From contig CAUJNA010003287.1 of NCBI GenBank assembly GCA_963377175.1, forward strand, positions 651,519 through 715,518: a stretch of 64,000 bases of DNA. Reading direction: 5' to 3'. The number at the start of each line of letters is the position of its first letter. Positions within the stretch are counted from its first letter, which is position 1. Shown here piece by piece: positions 33,916 to 43,535 of this stretch. Source of the DNA: Effrenium voratum (lineage: Eukaryota > Sar > Dinophyceae > Suessiales > Symbiodiniaceae). Made by a program: the position numbers and the translations under genes. The notes under the pieces were generated by a model. The model made no database searches. It was not told the DNA's origin and was given only the letters and a program-made list of their open reading frames with translations.

Positions 33916-34575
33916 CTACATTATCGCACTTACAGGTTCAACACTTCTTGAAACATCACGCCCCATATCACCGTATCCAGTTATGTAATCGTGGTTAGTA
34001 AATGGATTTAATGAACCAGTATAGACAGTTATAGCACCACGGTCAGCAATGCTAACAGGGTCTAAGATACTTCTAAAATTAATGTAATCATCGGTAATGT
34101 TAGACCTACGTGATATAAACGGCGCACCGTAAGTGGTTAAAGTTAATTCTCTTTCAGGATAATCTTTTGTTATTTGTGCCCCTACACTTGAACCGAGACT
34201 ATGTGTTATACGGTGCTTAACTTCATTGTTTTCATCCATTGCTTTTGATGTGTCTTTATATCGTTGTGAATATTTTGTCATGTTAAAAGGTAGTCCAACA
34301 TCTGCCAGAATGTCATTAACAGCTCCTCCAAACGTTCCTTTTCCAAATGTTCCTGCTACATACATTTTATTACCATCAATATAAAAACCTTTACCATTAC
34401 CATAAGCTTTACTTAATCCTTGTGCATCAGTTAAATTTGAATTAGGATAATAACTATTTAATATTTTGTCAGTTTGTTTCATAACGTCAGTTATTTTAAT
34501 TGATTTCTTGTAAGGTTGATAATGTTTAATTTTACCATGCTTCATTTCATAAATTAACTTTTTATTGTTAATCAT
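33916..34575 (-). CDS. Lipase-like alpha/beta hydrolase in the virion block
   Basis: A 219-residue protein with features of class 3-type lipases: the nucleophile elbow THSLGSS with Ser126, TTYGAPF after the next strand, Asp172 in ILDPVS and His195 in NHDYITG, a plausible Ser-Asp-His triad. The elbow's first Gly is Thr here, whereas element B has GHSLGSS. It sits between the capsid and penton genes in both elements, which suggests a virion component, perhaps one that opens a host membrane during entry as phospholipases do in some other viruses; this is inference. No signal peptide is seen. The ATG at 34,575 begins MINNKK. Confidence 0.75.
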   Translation of the reverse strand: MINNKKLIYEMKHGKIKHYQPYKKSIKITDVMKQTDKILNSYYPNSNLTDAQGLSKAYGNGKGFYIDGNKMYVAGTFGKGTFGGAVNDILADVGLPFNMTKYSQRYKDTSKAMDENNEVKHRITHSLGSSVGAQITKDYPERELTLTTYGAPFISRRSNITDDYINFRSILDPVSIADRGAITVYTGSLNPFTNHDYITGYGDMGRDVSRSVEPVSAIM

Positions 34576-34614
34576 ATAAATAAAGTTATAAATTAATTTC
34601 TCAATTAATTAATA

Positions 34615-34659
34615 ATGCTGACATACGACGAAGTCCTAAGCAACAGAATATATTTTTAA
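34615..34659 (+). other. 14-codon leader ORF before the penton gene
   Basis: A tiny frame starting ATGCTGACATACGACGAAGT echoes the real start of the next gene (ATGTTGACATACAAGAAGGT). It may be a partial duplication of that start or an upstream ORF. Its peptide includes LTYDEVL, similar to the TYEEIV/SYDELL motif found in other proteins here. Confidence 0.4.
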
Positions 34660-34688
34660 TTAGAAAATTTATTTTCTAATTAAAAATA
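34651..34688. repeat. Perfect 17-bp inverted repeat before the penton gene
   Basis: The arms TATTTTTAATTAGAAAA and TTTTCTAATTAAAAATA are exactly complementary and separated by TTTA. The hairpin ends 4 bp before the penton ATG, in the divergent interval between the lipase-like and penton genes. It could be a bidirectional regulatory site or a terminator for the leader ORF. Confidence 0.8.
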
Positions 34689-34692
34689 TATT

Positions 34693-35547
34693 ATGTTGAC
34701 ATACAAGAAGGTCTATATTGACAGCGCTCATAGAATTAGTGGTACATCATCAAATTTCAAAGTTGAATTGCCAGAAACATTACAAACAGACAACGGAGTT
34801 CATTGCTACATTCACGAAGTAACATTGCCTAACTCTTGGTATTCAATTCAGTCAGGATTAAATAATATATTATACTTTTATTCTTCTCCACTAGCTCCAG
34901 ATGAAGATAACACAAATGTCCATTATTTAGCGTTACAATTGGACGAAGGAGTATATACTGGCACAGAACTAGCGACAGAATTAAAGGCAAAAATAAATGG
35001 TGTTGTAGATAATACTAATTTCTCAAATACTTATGAAATTTCTTATAGTGTAAAAACTAATAAAATAACAATGTATTCAAACTATGCCGATAGAAAGTTC
35101 GCTGTGTTAACTGATGAACAAATGAAACTAACATATGCAGATTATATATGGAATGGAAGTTTTGATGTTAATAATTTACATTCTGCTAATGAAGTTTTAG
35201 GAAATTATCAAGTTGCAGTTTATCAATATAATAATCCTTATGTTTCTGGGTTTATTAATCTTCAACCTATTAGAAATATGTATTTTCATTCTTCTCAATT
35301 GTCTAATTATAATCAAGTAAATTTAAGAACCGGCGATAGCACAGTTGTTAAGAAAGTACCAGTCACAGCACCACACGCGGGAATTGTCTTTGATAATGAG
35401 CTGAACCCTCTTGATTACTTGGATGTATCAAATAGAAGCTTTAAACAATTAGATTTTTGGATTAGTAATTCATTGGGAAATGAAATTAACTTAAATGGTG
35501 TGAATTGTTCATTTTCATTATTGTTTGTGAAAAGCGATATGATTTAA
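34693..35547 (+). CDS. Penton-like minor capsid protein
   Basis: A 284-residue protein that I assign to the minor (penton-type, single jelly-roll) capsid family because of its length, beta-rich pattern, position and conserved partner in element B (288 residues, 54,891-55,742). Both start with LTYKK(V/I)Y(I/V)DSA(H/Y)R, continue with a strand ending in F.V/IEL, and share a TEC/HEV...PNSWYSI/STPFYTT segment and a final (V/I)xFSLLF. Such proteins form the capsid vertices. It is divergent from the lipase-like gene and begins a plus-strand run of virion genes. ATATATTATG at the start fits the late-type signal. Confidence 0.78.
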   Translation: MLTYKKVYIDSAHRISGTSSNFKVELPETLQTDNGVHCYIHEVTLPNSWYSIQSGLNNILYFYSSPLAPDEDNTNVHYLALQLDEGVYTGTELATELKAKINGVVDNTNFSNTYEISYSVKTNKITMYSNYADRKFAVLTDEQMKLTYADYIWNGSFDVNNLHSANEVLGNYQVAVYQYNNPYVSGFINLQPIRNMYFHSSQLSNYNQVNLRTGDSTVVKKVPVTAPHAGIVFDNELNPLDYLDVSNRSFKQLDFWISNSLGNEINLNGVNCSFSLLFVKSDMI

Positions 35548-35594
35548 ATATATTCTTTAATTTTTCCATATAGAAAATATATAGAATATATTAT

Positions 35595-36076
35595 ATGTCA
35601 AGTATTGAGGCAGTAGATGTTAATAATGAAACTAAAACAGAAGAAGCACCTATCAATAATGAAGTTGTTGAACAAAATGAAACAAATGAACCAACGCCAG
35701 AAGAAGTTAAACCAGAAGAAGTCAATCCTGAACCAAAAGCAAAAGCACTACCAAGAACTAAAAAGAAGTTGAATTAGTAGAATGTGAACAATGCTCTAAA
35801 AAGATGACATTGAAAAGTTTGAGACACTCACATCCTAAAAATTGTAAAGGGGCACCTACTGAATTATTGCAAGTTAATCCACAAAAGAATATTAGAAAAA
35901 TTCAACCAGAAGTAAAAGAAGAAATTAAGAATGAGATTAAACAAGAAGTTATTAACGAAACCATTAAGAAACCCACAGCGACAGAACTATTAACCCAACA
36001 TTATGAAGAACTGAAACAAAAGAAAAAACAAGATAAATCAGATAAAATAAGTAAATTAACTTTATCAATGTTTTAA
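35595..36076 (+). CDS. Zinc-finger virion-block protein, frameshifted
   Basis: The first part (35,595-35,777) is an acidic, Pro/Glu-rich segment (EEVKPEEVNPEPK). A one-base shift in AAAAAGAAG near 35,762 leads into a frame with CEQCSKKMTLKSLRHSHPKN followed by C, a C-x2-C...H-x3-C finger, then a Lys/Glu-rich helical tail to TAA at 36,076. Element B has the unbroken equivalent at 56,555-57,118 with CPKCAKTLTLKSYRYSHERN. Both follow the penton gene and share the upstream sequence CCATATAGA-AATATATA and TATTATATATG at the start. The combination suggests a DNA- or protein-binding structural adaptor. Precise role unknown. Confidence 0.7.
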
Positions 36077-36106
36077 ATAATAATCTAGTTATTATATATA
36101 ACAATT

Positions 36107-36439
36107 ATGCTTATGGGAAGTCATAGAAATGTTGAATTTAAACGGGCTCCGCAAGTAGAACGTTCCTACGACTCAAATGATTTGTGGGGCGCTGCTTCAA
36201 GAAAGAATTATTTTAAACAATTAAAAGAAACAATGGAAGCGAAACAATCACAAGGAGCATTAATAAAGTATAGAAATGATTTAGCTGAAAGCAACAGAAC
36301 CGAAAGTTATAGAAAGGAGTTAGACAAGATAAGACGAGAGTTGGACAACACACGCTCACCAGATGGAATACAGACAACAGAACAACTCACAGCAAGAAAG
36401 AAACATTTAGAAGAAATGATTAAGAATATTTCGGATTAA
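36107..36439 (+). CDS. Coiled-coil protein, 110 aa
   Basis: A charged 110-residue protein whose middle and C-terminal two thirds are strongly helical (ESYRKELDKIRRELDNTR, ARKKHLEEMIKNI), predicting a coiled coil. Two in-frame ATGs, at 36,107 and 36,113, are possible starts. It is in the plus-strand run after the penton and zinc-finger genes, with 30 bp to the preceding stop and 27 bp to the next ATG, so probably in the same late group. No family recognised and no clear counterpart in element B. Confidence 0.7.
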   Translation: MLMGSHRNVEFKRAPQVERSYDSNDLWGAASRKNYFKQLKETMEAKQSQGALIKYRNDLAESNRTESYRKELDKIRRELDNTRSPDGIQTTEQLTARKKHLEEMIKNISD

Positions 36440-36466
36440 TTTATTTTCTAAATTAATTAATATAAT

Positions 36467-37432
36467 ATGATTAAATCAATAAATAGACTGAATACAACCA
36501 AACCACATGCCATAGGTTCATTAAAATCACAGCTACACTTAAGACCTTCTTATGATGAATTGTTAAAAGAAACATTAGTAGAAGATGAGAATAGACCATC
36601 GATTGAAGATGTAATAGATAGAAAGGCGACGAGATACAGATTAAACCAATATGGAAGTCAGTGGGACAACAAGGACAGCTTAGGATTGTTAAATCAGGAA
36701 ACGATGAAAAGAAAGGAGGAATTAAGAAAAGCAGAGACAACAGCATCGTCTTCTAGAATAACCAGCCGGTCTTCTTCAAAGTCCGCTTTCTCCACACCAG
36801 ACAGTCCACTGACAGAATATGAAGAGTATGAAAATGATATACAAGCATCATTTGAAGAACAAGATAGACAAGTCAGAGAAAAAATGGAAAAACTCAGTCC
36901 AAGCATACACGAAGATTTAAACAAGGCTTCATCAAGTTCAATACCTGAAGGGGTAGCAGTTCATTCAATGACATCAGATGACGAACTGCCACCTTTAGAA
37001 CCCATAGAGGAATCAACAACAGCGAAAAAGGGTAAAGACCATGATGATGATGATAAACAAACAACAATTTCTACCACCGAAATAATGGAAATGCACGAAA
37101 AAGCGAACGAGATGGAATTACAAAATGTAGAAAACGAAGAAGTGGATGATGAACAAATTTTCAAAAAATATTTAGAAACCATAAAGTGGATGTGGCCGGT
37201 GTATCTTTCGAAAACTCCAGGAACTATGATGGATAATGTAATTTCAAAACTACATCAATTCAATGTAATAAATGCTGATAAATACGATGAGTTCAAAGAA
37301 TTATTAGATGAATATAACAATGCAAGCACAACAGAAAGAAAAGGAATTCGTACTCGGTTAGAAACATATTACAAGGACAACGTTTATAACAAGTACTTCA
37401 AACAGAAACCAAGTTCATCAACTCAACAATAA
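36467..37432 (+). CDS. Unknown virion-block protein with LRPSYDELLKE motif
   Basis: A 321-residue protein. Near the N-terminus it carries LRPSYDELLKETL, matching RRKTFDEMLKEAM in the next gene and NRRPTYEEIVGLI in element B at 50,780. The middle is low-complexity, rich in Ser, Glu and Asp. The C-terminal ~90 residues look folded (YLETIKWMWPVYLSKTPG, then KYDEFKELLDEYNNA). It lies between two virion-block genes with 20-30 bp gaps. It may be a scaffold or core protein; the family is unknown. Confidence 0.7.
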   Translation: MIKSINRLNTTKPHAIGSLKSQLHLRPSYDELLKETLVEDENRPSIEDVIDRKATRYRLNQYGSQWDNKDSLGLLNQETMKRKEELRKAETTASSSRITSRSSSKSAFSTPDSPLTEYEEYENDIQASFEEQDRQVREKMEKLSPSIHEDLNKASSSSIPEGVAVHSMTSDDELPPLEPIEESTTAKKGKDHDDDDKQTTISTTEIMEMHEKANEMELQNVENEEVDDEQIFKKYLETIKWMWPVYLSKTPGTMMDNVISKLHQFNVINADKYDEFKELLDEYNNASTTERKGIRTRLETYYKDNVYNKYFKQKPSSSTQQ

Positions 37433-37452
37433 AAAATCTATAATATTTAAAT

Positions 37453-38322
37453 ATGACTGATAAATATTATGGATTAAGAAGAAGGAAAACTTTTGATGAA
37501 ATGCTGAAAGAAGCGATGGCACACAGATTGAAAATTGAAATCATCCCCGAAAGACGGGCATTTGACATATCAATTAACGATATAGACTTTGACGATTTTG
37601 ACCTTTCAAAATACGACAGGAGACTACGGTTGAATGCTAGGGTTCAAACTGATAAACAAGTTTTATTACATGAATTGACACCAGAAATGTTTGATGAAAT
37701 ACCGCCATCATCACAGTTGTATGAAAACAATGAGGCAGATACACAAACAACGCGATATGTAGCAAAGGAGTTAGATGATGAAAAATTCAGTGATGTAATT
37801 ACAGACAAGAGTGAGGAAAATAGAAAGTCAGAAGGTGTAAAAGATAATGATTTAAAACAGTCAGACGAAAAGCAGGAAGATTTACACAGTCTTCATTTAA
37901 CATCATCATCGTCAGCATCAACCGAGAAAGAGGAAGAGAAGAAAGAGGAAAGTCGAGAAATAAAGTCATTACGAAACTTATTCTTAGGTGGAGAAGATAA
38001 GAGTGTGTTTGAATTATTCCAACGAGGTAAGAAGTCATCCACTCCATCAGAACAATCGCGAGAACAAGAAGAAGAACAACCGAGGGCATCTTTCTGGTCA
38101 AGACGACAGGTTGAAGCAAGAAGCAGAAGCCACTCACCAGAAGAAAGAGCAAGAGGTAATCAAATGAACAGAAGACAATTAGAAACAAGAAGCCGGAGCA
38201 ACTCACCCCAAGAAATAGCACGAGGTAGTGAATGGACGAGGGAACAAATGGAAACAAGAAGTAGGAGCAGAAGCCCAGAAAGCACAAATACAAAAAGTAG
38301 CCGAGGCAAGAAGAAAAAATAA
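37453..38322 (+). CDS. RS-repeat protein with TFDEMLKE motif
   Basis: A 289-residue protein. It starts MTDKYYGLRRRKTFDEMLKE, sharing the short motif of the preceding gene. The acidic middle (KQEDLHSLHLTSSSSASTEK) leads to a basic C-terminus made of three imperfect repeats of the type RxQxExRSRSxSPE (near residues 215-282) and a final KKKK. SR/RS repeats are typical of phosphorylation-regulated RNA- or DNA-binding tails, so a genome-condensing or host-splicing-mimic role is conceivable. This is inference. No clear homologue in element B. Confidence 0.7.
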   Translation: MTDKYYGLRRRKTFDEMLKEAMAHRLKIEIIPERRAFDISINDIDFDDFDLSKYDRRLRLNARVQTDKQVLLHELTPEMFDEIPPSSQLYENNEADTQTTRYVAKELDDEKFSDVITDKSEENRKSEGVKDNDLKQSDEKQEDLHSLHLTSSSSASTEKEEEKKEESREIKSLRNLFLGGEDKSVFELFQRGKKSSTPSEQSREQEEEQPRASFWSRRQVEARSRSHSPEERARGNQMNRRQLETRSRSNSPQEIARGSEWTREQMETRSRSRSPESTNTKSSRGKKKK

Positions 38323-38323
38323 A

Positions 38324-38338
38324 ACTACTTAAAGAGAA
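38324..38338 (+). promoter_or_regulatory. Putative early promoter motif
   Basis: ACTACTTAAAGAGAA ends 20 bp before the ATG at 38,359. Confidence 0.5.
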
Positions 38339-38358
38339 AACGTGATAATATAGTAAAA

Positions 38359-38669
38359 ATGACAGGAATTTTCATTAATGGTAATAGAAAACAGAGAATA
38401 ACGAATGACGAATTTGATGTAATGGTTGAACTTATGAAAGCGGAAAACGACTTAGTCTTACAGAGGATGAGCGAGAAGGTTAGCGAGAGCGACGACCAAC
38501 TAATGAGATGGAAGGACGACCAGAAGACCTACCACCAGAACTACTACAACAAAACCTAAAACAGCCTTACACCTGCGAGGACTGCGGAAGGACGATATCA
38601 AGCAAGTCCAACCTATCCAAACACAAGAAAAGCAATGTATGCAATAAAAACAAAAACCCCCCTTTATGA
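38359..38669 (+). CDS. C2H2-type finger protein, frameshifted
   Basis: The first 66 codons (38,359-38,559) encode a helical, charged protein (DEFDVMVELMKAENDLVL). Another frame of the same stretch then encodes CEDCGRTISSKSNLSKHKKS followed by NVC, a C-x2-C...H...C finger, ending in TGA at 38,669. The natural reading is one gene of roughly 100 residues with a small indel near 38,500. An early-type promoter motif precedes it. The finger resembles those at 35,804 and 56,740 but with a classical SNLSKH helix, suggesting DNA binding. Confidence 0.55.
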
Positions 38670-38680
38670 AGGGATAAATC

Positions 38681-38714
38681 ATTAATCTTATTAAAACTCA
38701 TTAATAAGATTAAT
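38681..38714. terminator. Perfect 14-bp inverted repeat
   Basis: ATTAATCTTATTAA (38,681-38,694) and TTAATAAGATTAAT (38,701-38,714) are exact complements around a 6-base loop. It lies 11 bp after the finger gene stop and about 100 bp before the polymerase start. It could be a transcription end signal or a replication-related hairpin. Confidence 0.6.
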
Positions 38715-38768
38715 GCGTTGAGTTTCAACCCGGAGCCCAGTTTCTCCAACAGGCAACCCCTACCCAAA

Positions 38769-38786
38769 ACTACTTAAAGAAATATT
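38769..38786 (+). promoter_or_regulatory. Putative early promoter of the polymerase gene
   Basis: ACTACTTAAAGAAATATT, followed by TATATATAATATAG, ends 28 bp before the ATG at 38,815. It is the best copy of the motif repeated before other replication-type genes. Confidence 0.6.
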
Positions 38787-38814
38787 TACTATATATAATA
38801 TAGAGTATAGATAT

Positions 38815-41800
38815 ATGGTGTCAGTGTCAGAAGAAAAATCATAGATTTCATTATAAAAAGTCATCAAGGTGAACTAATACAAAAAGAAGGGAAACAAACA
38901 CAAAAATTCAAAATAGGAGACAAGACCTACAGATACAATAAGAACAAACCCGCTTCGAAGGTGTTGAATACCAGACTAAAGGAAGTAGCGAGAAGCGATG
39001 GTTACAGAAAACATAGTCTTCTAATGAAAGGGGCTAGCTTCATCAAACTCACACGAGGAAGACCCTTACAGGATTATGTCAAGCGTTTCAAATCCAAAAT
39101 CACAGATGAACAGCAAGCCTTCAAAGGCTACGCCAACACATATTCGGTCAGTGATATAAGATTGAAAGGAATGCAAGGCTTATCATACTTAAAATACCAG
39201 AAGCAACGAATGGTAGAATTCCTGAACAGAAACCCGAATATGAAAATCATTGTTGAAGTGGATTTGGCGTTAAAGAACACTGACAACGAAGAGATACGAC
39301 GAAGGCTGAGAAGCAGGAGATACAATGTCCATAACCCTGAAGAGATAAACAGTGTTTTGGACAACATAGCCCACGACATAGAGGTTCAAATTGAGATAGC
39401 CGAATTAACTCAATCGGGTTTGGTTCTTCTTCAAGTTCAAAGTCTGGTGATAAGTTATGACAGACACAATCCTACCCGTGGCTCTTCTTATATTCCATTG
39501 CCCGACTGGGTGGCGAACAAAAAAGCTTGTATCAATATTAAAAACAATGATGAGTTGTGTTTCAAATATTCCGTTCAATGTGGTTTTTATGAGATATACA
39601 AAAAAGACCATCCCTGTGATATGTATCATTATAAAAAGTATGTTGATGACAAGTTTATTAAATGGGACAATATAAACTTTCCTGTAGGCAATGATGAGAT
39701 TGAACAATTTGAAGAACAGAACAAACACATATCGGTCAATGTTTATTACATCAATCCTGATACCAATAGTAAAACAATTTTATTATACAAAAGAAGCAAC
39801 AACTCCCAAGCACAGCAAAAGATTGATTTAATAAAGTTGACTGGAGAAAATGGCAACTCACACTATGTCTACATCAAGAACTATAACAAATTGATGGGTA
39901 GCCAAACCAACAAAACAGGCAGACCAAAGTATCACTGTAGGACATGCTCACACGGTTTCAAGTCAGAAGAGTTATTAAAACAACACGAAGAACAGGGTTG
40001 TCTAGCGGTTGAAGGACAAGGAATAAAGATGCCAAAAGTAGGAGCCACCATTGATTTTAAAAACCATTTTAAGAAACTGAAAGCGCCTTATGTCATATAT
40101 GCAGACTTTGAATGTCTAACAGTACCCATTGATGTTAAAAGCAAATCGATAAAAGCGACAACCACATCATATCAAAATCATCGCCCTTGTGGTTTTATGA
40201 TTAATGTAGTCAATGCCATCACTGGAAGCAGTGAGCCCTATTTATACAGAGGCGAAGATTGTATGGATAAGTTCGTTGAGAAAATGAATGAAGTCAGAGA
40301 GGATGTCATAAAGAAAATGAAGGAAGTCAAAGACCGAATTGAAACTGAGAAGGACTGGGAGGACTTCAACAATGCTACTAAGTGCTTCATTTGTGGTAAT
40401 GCTTTTCAAGAGGATGAAAAGAAATGTTGGGACCACTGCCACTTTACGGGTAAATATAGAGGTTGTGCTCACGAAGCATGCAATCTACGATTTAGTATGA
40501 GATATTATAAAATACCAGTCTTCCTTCATAACCTTAAAAACTATGACGCTCACTTAATCATCAATAAGGCACACGAACTGAGCAAGAATGCTAAAATCGA
40601 TTGCATCGCACAGAACAGCGAGAAGTTCATAACCTTTGGTTTTAAAAACCTTTGTTTCAAGGACAGTTTTAGCTTCTTATCGTCTTCGTTAGATAAGTTG
40701 GTAAAGTTGAGTAAGTATGAAGATGATAAAAGGCGTGAGAACTGGAAGAACAATTTTAGATACAGTGTTAGAAATCCATATGTTAAAACCGATGAAGATT
40801 TGGACTTGTTGATTGATAAGGGAATTTATCCTTATGACTATTTTGATAGTTTTGGCAGATTTACTGAAAGAAACTTACCGCCAAAAGAAGCGTTCTACAG
40901 TAAATTAAGTGAGGAACATGTCAATGTCAAAGATTATGAAAGGGCACAAAAGGTTTGGAAACACTTCGGTATTAGAACATTAGGACAATATCACGATTTG
41001 TATTTGAGAACCGATGTTTTATTATTGACTGATGTGATTGAAAATTTTAGAGACTTATGTATGGAATACTACGGTTTGGACCCCGCACACTATTATACAC
41101 TTCCTAACTTCGCTTGGGAAGCTATGTTGTTGAAAACTGGTGTTGAAATTGAGCAGTTGCACGATAAAGAAATGTATGAGATGGTTGAACAGGGAATGAG
41201 AGGAGGCATGTGTCAGGTCAGTCATAAACTGGCTGAGGCAAACAATAAGTATATGGATGAAGCCTTTGATGAAAGTAAACCGTCAAGTTATATCAATTAC
41301 TTAGATGCTAACAATCTGTATGGTCTGGCAATGTCTCAAAAATTGCCTTTAAAGAACATCAAATGGACAAAGAAAACACCTAACATTGAAAAGTGGGATG
41401 AAAAAGATGAGTACGGTTTCATCCTTGAAGTGGATTTGGAATATCCAGAAACACTACACGACTACCATTCGGACTATCCACTAGCACCGGAAATAATGAA
41501 TGTCAATGCTAATATGTTGTCAGACTATCAAAAGGAAATCTTCAAAATCTACTATGGAAACAAAGAACCGAAGGATGAGAAAACCAGCAAGTTAATATTA
41601 AATTTGAAAGATAAAGAAAAATATGTTGTTCATATCAAGACTTTACAGTATTATCTAAAAATGGGTATGAAACTCACCAAGGTTCATAGGATAATAAAAT
41701 TTCAACAGAGGGCTTGGTTGAAACCGTGGATTGACTTCAACACAGGCAAAAGGAAAGAAGCGAAGAGCGACTTTGAGAAGGATTTGTTTAAATTAATGAA

Positions 41801-42566
41801 TAACGCAGTGTATGGAAAAACTATGGAAGACAAAAGAAAACATATGGATTTTGAACTGGTAGATAATGATGTTAGGTATGAAAAATGTGTGAATAATCCA
41901 ACATTCAAAAATAGATTTATCATTAATGAACATCTGGTAGGAGTGGAGAAAACTAAAGCTAAACTGAAATTGGATAAACCCATATTCTTAGGAATGACCA
42001 TTCTTGATTTAAGTAAATTACATATGTATGAGTTTTACTATGGTGTGTTGAAAAAGAAATATAACGAAAATATCAAATTGATATATACAGATACTGACAG
42101 TTATGTAATTCAAACCTTCACGGATGATATCTACAAGGATTTTCAAGGTATCAAGCAACATATGGATTTTAGTGATTATCCTGTTGAACATCCATGTCAT
42201 GACACAACAAATAAGAAGGTCTTAGGAATGTACAAAGATGAAGTCACTGGAAAAATCATTACTAGATTCATCGGGTTGAAACCTAAATCCTATGCTTTCA
42301 CAATCCACGGCGAGGATGAGGAACACAAGAAATCCAAAGGTGTCGTCAAGCACAAGGTTAAAAAGGAATTGACCTATCAGAACTACCACGAAGCACTGCC
42401 TCACAACAAAAAGCACGAAATCTCCTACAACTTCATCAGGAGCAAAACACATCAAATATATTCAATGTCTCAAGTCAAGCAATCACTCAGTAACTATGAA
42501 AATAAAAGGTTTTACTTTGATGCTTTTACTTCTCTGCCTTACGGACACTACAGAATTTCAGGATGA
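38815..42566 (+). CDS. Protein-primed family B DNA polymerase (Polinton type)
   Basis: A replicative polymerase that starts from a terminal protein. Numbering from 38,961: a finger YHCRTC...H...GC near 324-346; exonuclease I YADFEC near 380; a zinc-knuckle insert CFICGN...WDHCHFTGKYRGCAHEACN near 474-510; Exo II NLKNYDAH near 525; Exo III DLYLRTDVLLLTD near 680; motif A LDANNLYG near 783; motif B LMNNAVYGK near 945; motif C YTDTDSY near 1043; and the usual ending LPYGHYRI. All catalytic residues are present. The long frame begins at a GTG (38,961), but protein-like coding continues upstream in the same frame. The likely ATG is 38,815 with a one-base shift near 38,840. The methyltransferase gene follows after a hairpin. 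Confidence 0.95.
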
Positions 42567-42605
42567 AATTCTCTAGTGAGCTTCGCGACACTACAGCATT
42601 AGGTG

Positions 42606-42648
42606 AAACGATACGTCCTCCAAAGGGGTGTTAGAGGACATATCGTTT
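42606..42648. terminator. Imperfect hairpin after the polymerase gene
   Basis: AAACGATACGTCCTC and GAGGACATATCGTTT pair over 15 positions with one mismatch around a 13-base loop, 40 bp after the polymerase stop and 45 bp before the methyltransferase ATG. Likely an RNA 3'-end or processing structure. Confidence 0.6.
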
Positions 42649-42692
42649 GATGATATTTTCAAATAAAAACATCTAAGTAGTTCCAATAGTTG

Positions 42693-43307
42693 ATGAAATT
42701 ATTAGAACTATTTAGCGGAACAGGTTCGGTTGGTAGGGTTGCCAGAGATTTGGGTTTTAGTGTCATCTCACTAGATTTGAAAAATGCCAACATCAATACT
42801 GACATTTTGAGGTGGGACTACAAACAGTTTGATGTAGGTGAGTTTGATGTGATATGGGGTTCGCCACCTTGCACCGAATATAGTAGGGCTAAAACTGTTG
42901 GTGTTAGGAAAATAGATTATGCTAATAGTATTGTTTTAAAAACCCTTGAGATTATTGACTACTTTAAACCTACATGGTGGGTTGTGGAAAATCCTCGAAC
43001 TGGACTATTAAAGGAACAACCATTTATGAGTGGTCTAAGATACTGTGATGTGGAATATTGTAAATACGGGCTTAACTACAGGAAACGGACTGGGCTATGG
43101 ACAAATATAACAACATGGAAACCTAAGCCCTTATGTTGTGGGGATTGTGGTAAAGTGGTTAATGGGAAGCATCTTGAAACAGCACAGAGACTACCGTCGG
43201 GTAAAAAATCAGATTGGGGTGAAGGATACATTAAACGTAAACAAGATGAACTGTATAAAGTCCCTACAAATTTAATGAGTGATATTATCGTGTCTCTTGT
43301 GTTGTGA
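42693..43307 (+). CDS. Short C5-cytosine DNA methyltransferase
   Basis: An enzyme of the DCM/C5 family that transfers a methyl group to cytosine. Motif I is LELFSGTGSVG at the start, motif IV GSPPCTEYS contains the catalytic Cys near residue 60, and motif VI appears as VENPRTGLL. At about 205 residues it is shorter than typical enzymes and has no obvious separate target-recognition domain. A cysteine pair (LCCGDCGKVVNGKH) near residue 150 may bind zinc. Element B has a close homologue on the minus strand at 46,893-47,507. It is the last viral-type gene before the host-like segment of element A. It may protect viral DNA or alter expression. Start is the ATG at 42,693. Confidence 0.88.
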   Translation: MKLLELFSGTGSVGRVARDLGFSVISLDLKNANINTDILRWDYKQFDVGEFDVIWGSPPCTEYSRAKTVGVRKIDYANSIVLKTLEIIDYFKPTWWVVENPRTGLLKEQPFMSGLRYCDVEYCKYGLNYRKRTGLWTNITTWKPKPLCCGDCGKVVNGKHLETAQRLPSGKKSDWGEGYIKRKQDELYKVPTNLMSDIIVSLVL

Positions 43308-43535
43308 GTTTATGAGGTTTGGGTTTGGGCTTCGAACGTGCAATTGGGGTCGTTGGCGATGAGGGTTGAAACTAACAATACTGAAGTTATCTGAAGTTTA
43401 TGTGTTTGTTTCTTTTTGGGGAAGTTGGGAAATGGTGAGTTTTACCCTTGTTTTAGTTGATTATGGATTGTTGAGATTTAAGGGTTTGTGTGAAGAGACG
43501 CCTTCAAAATGGGGTTGCCCTAAAACATTGAAACA

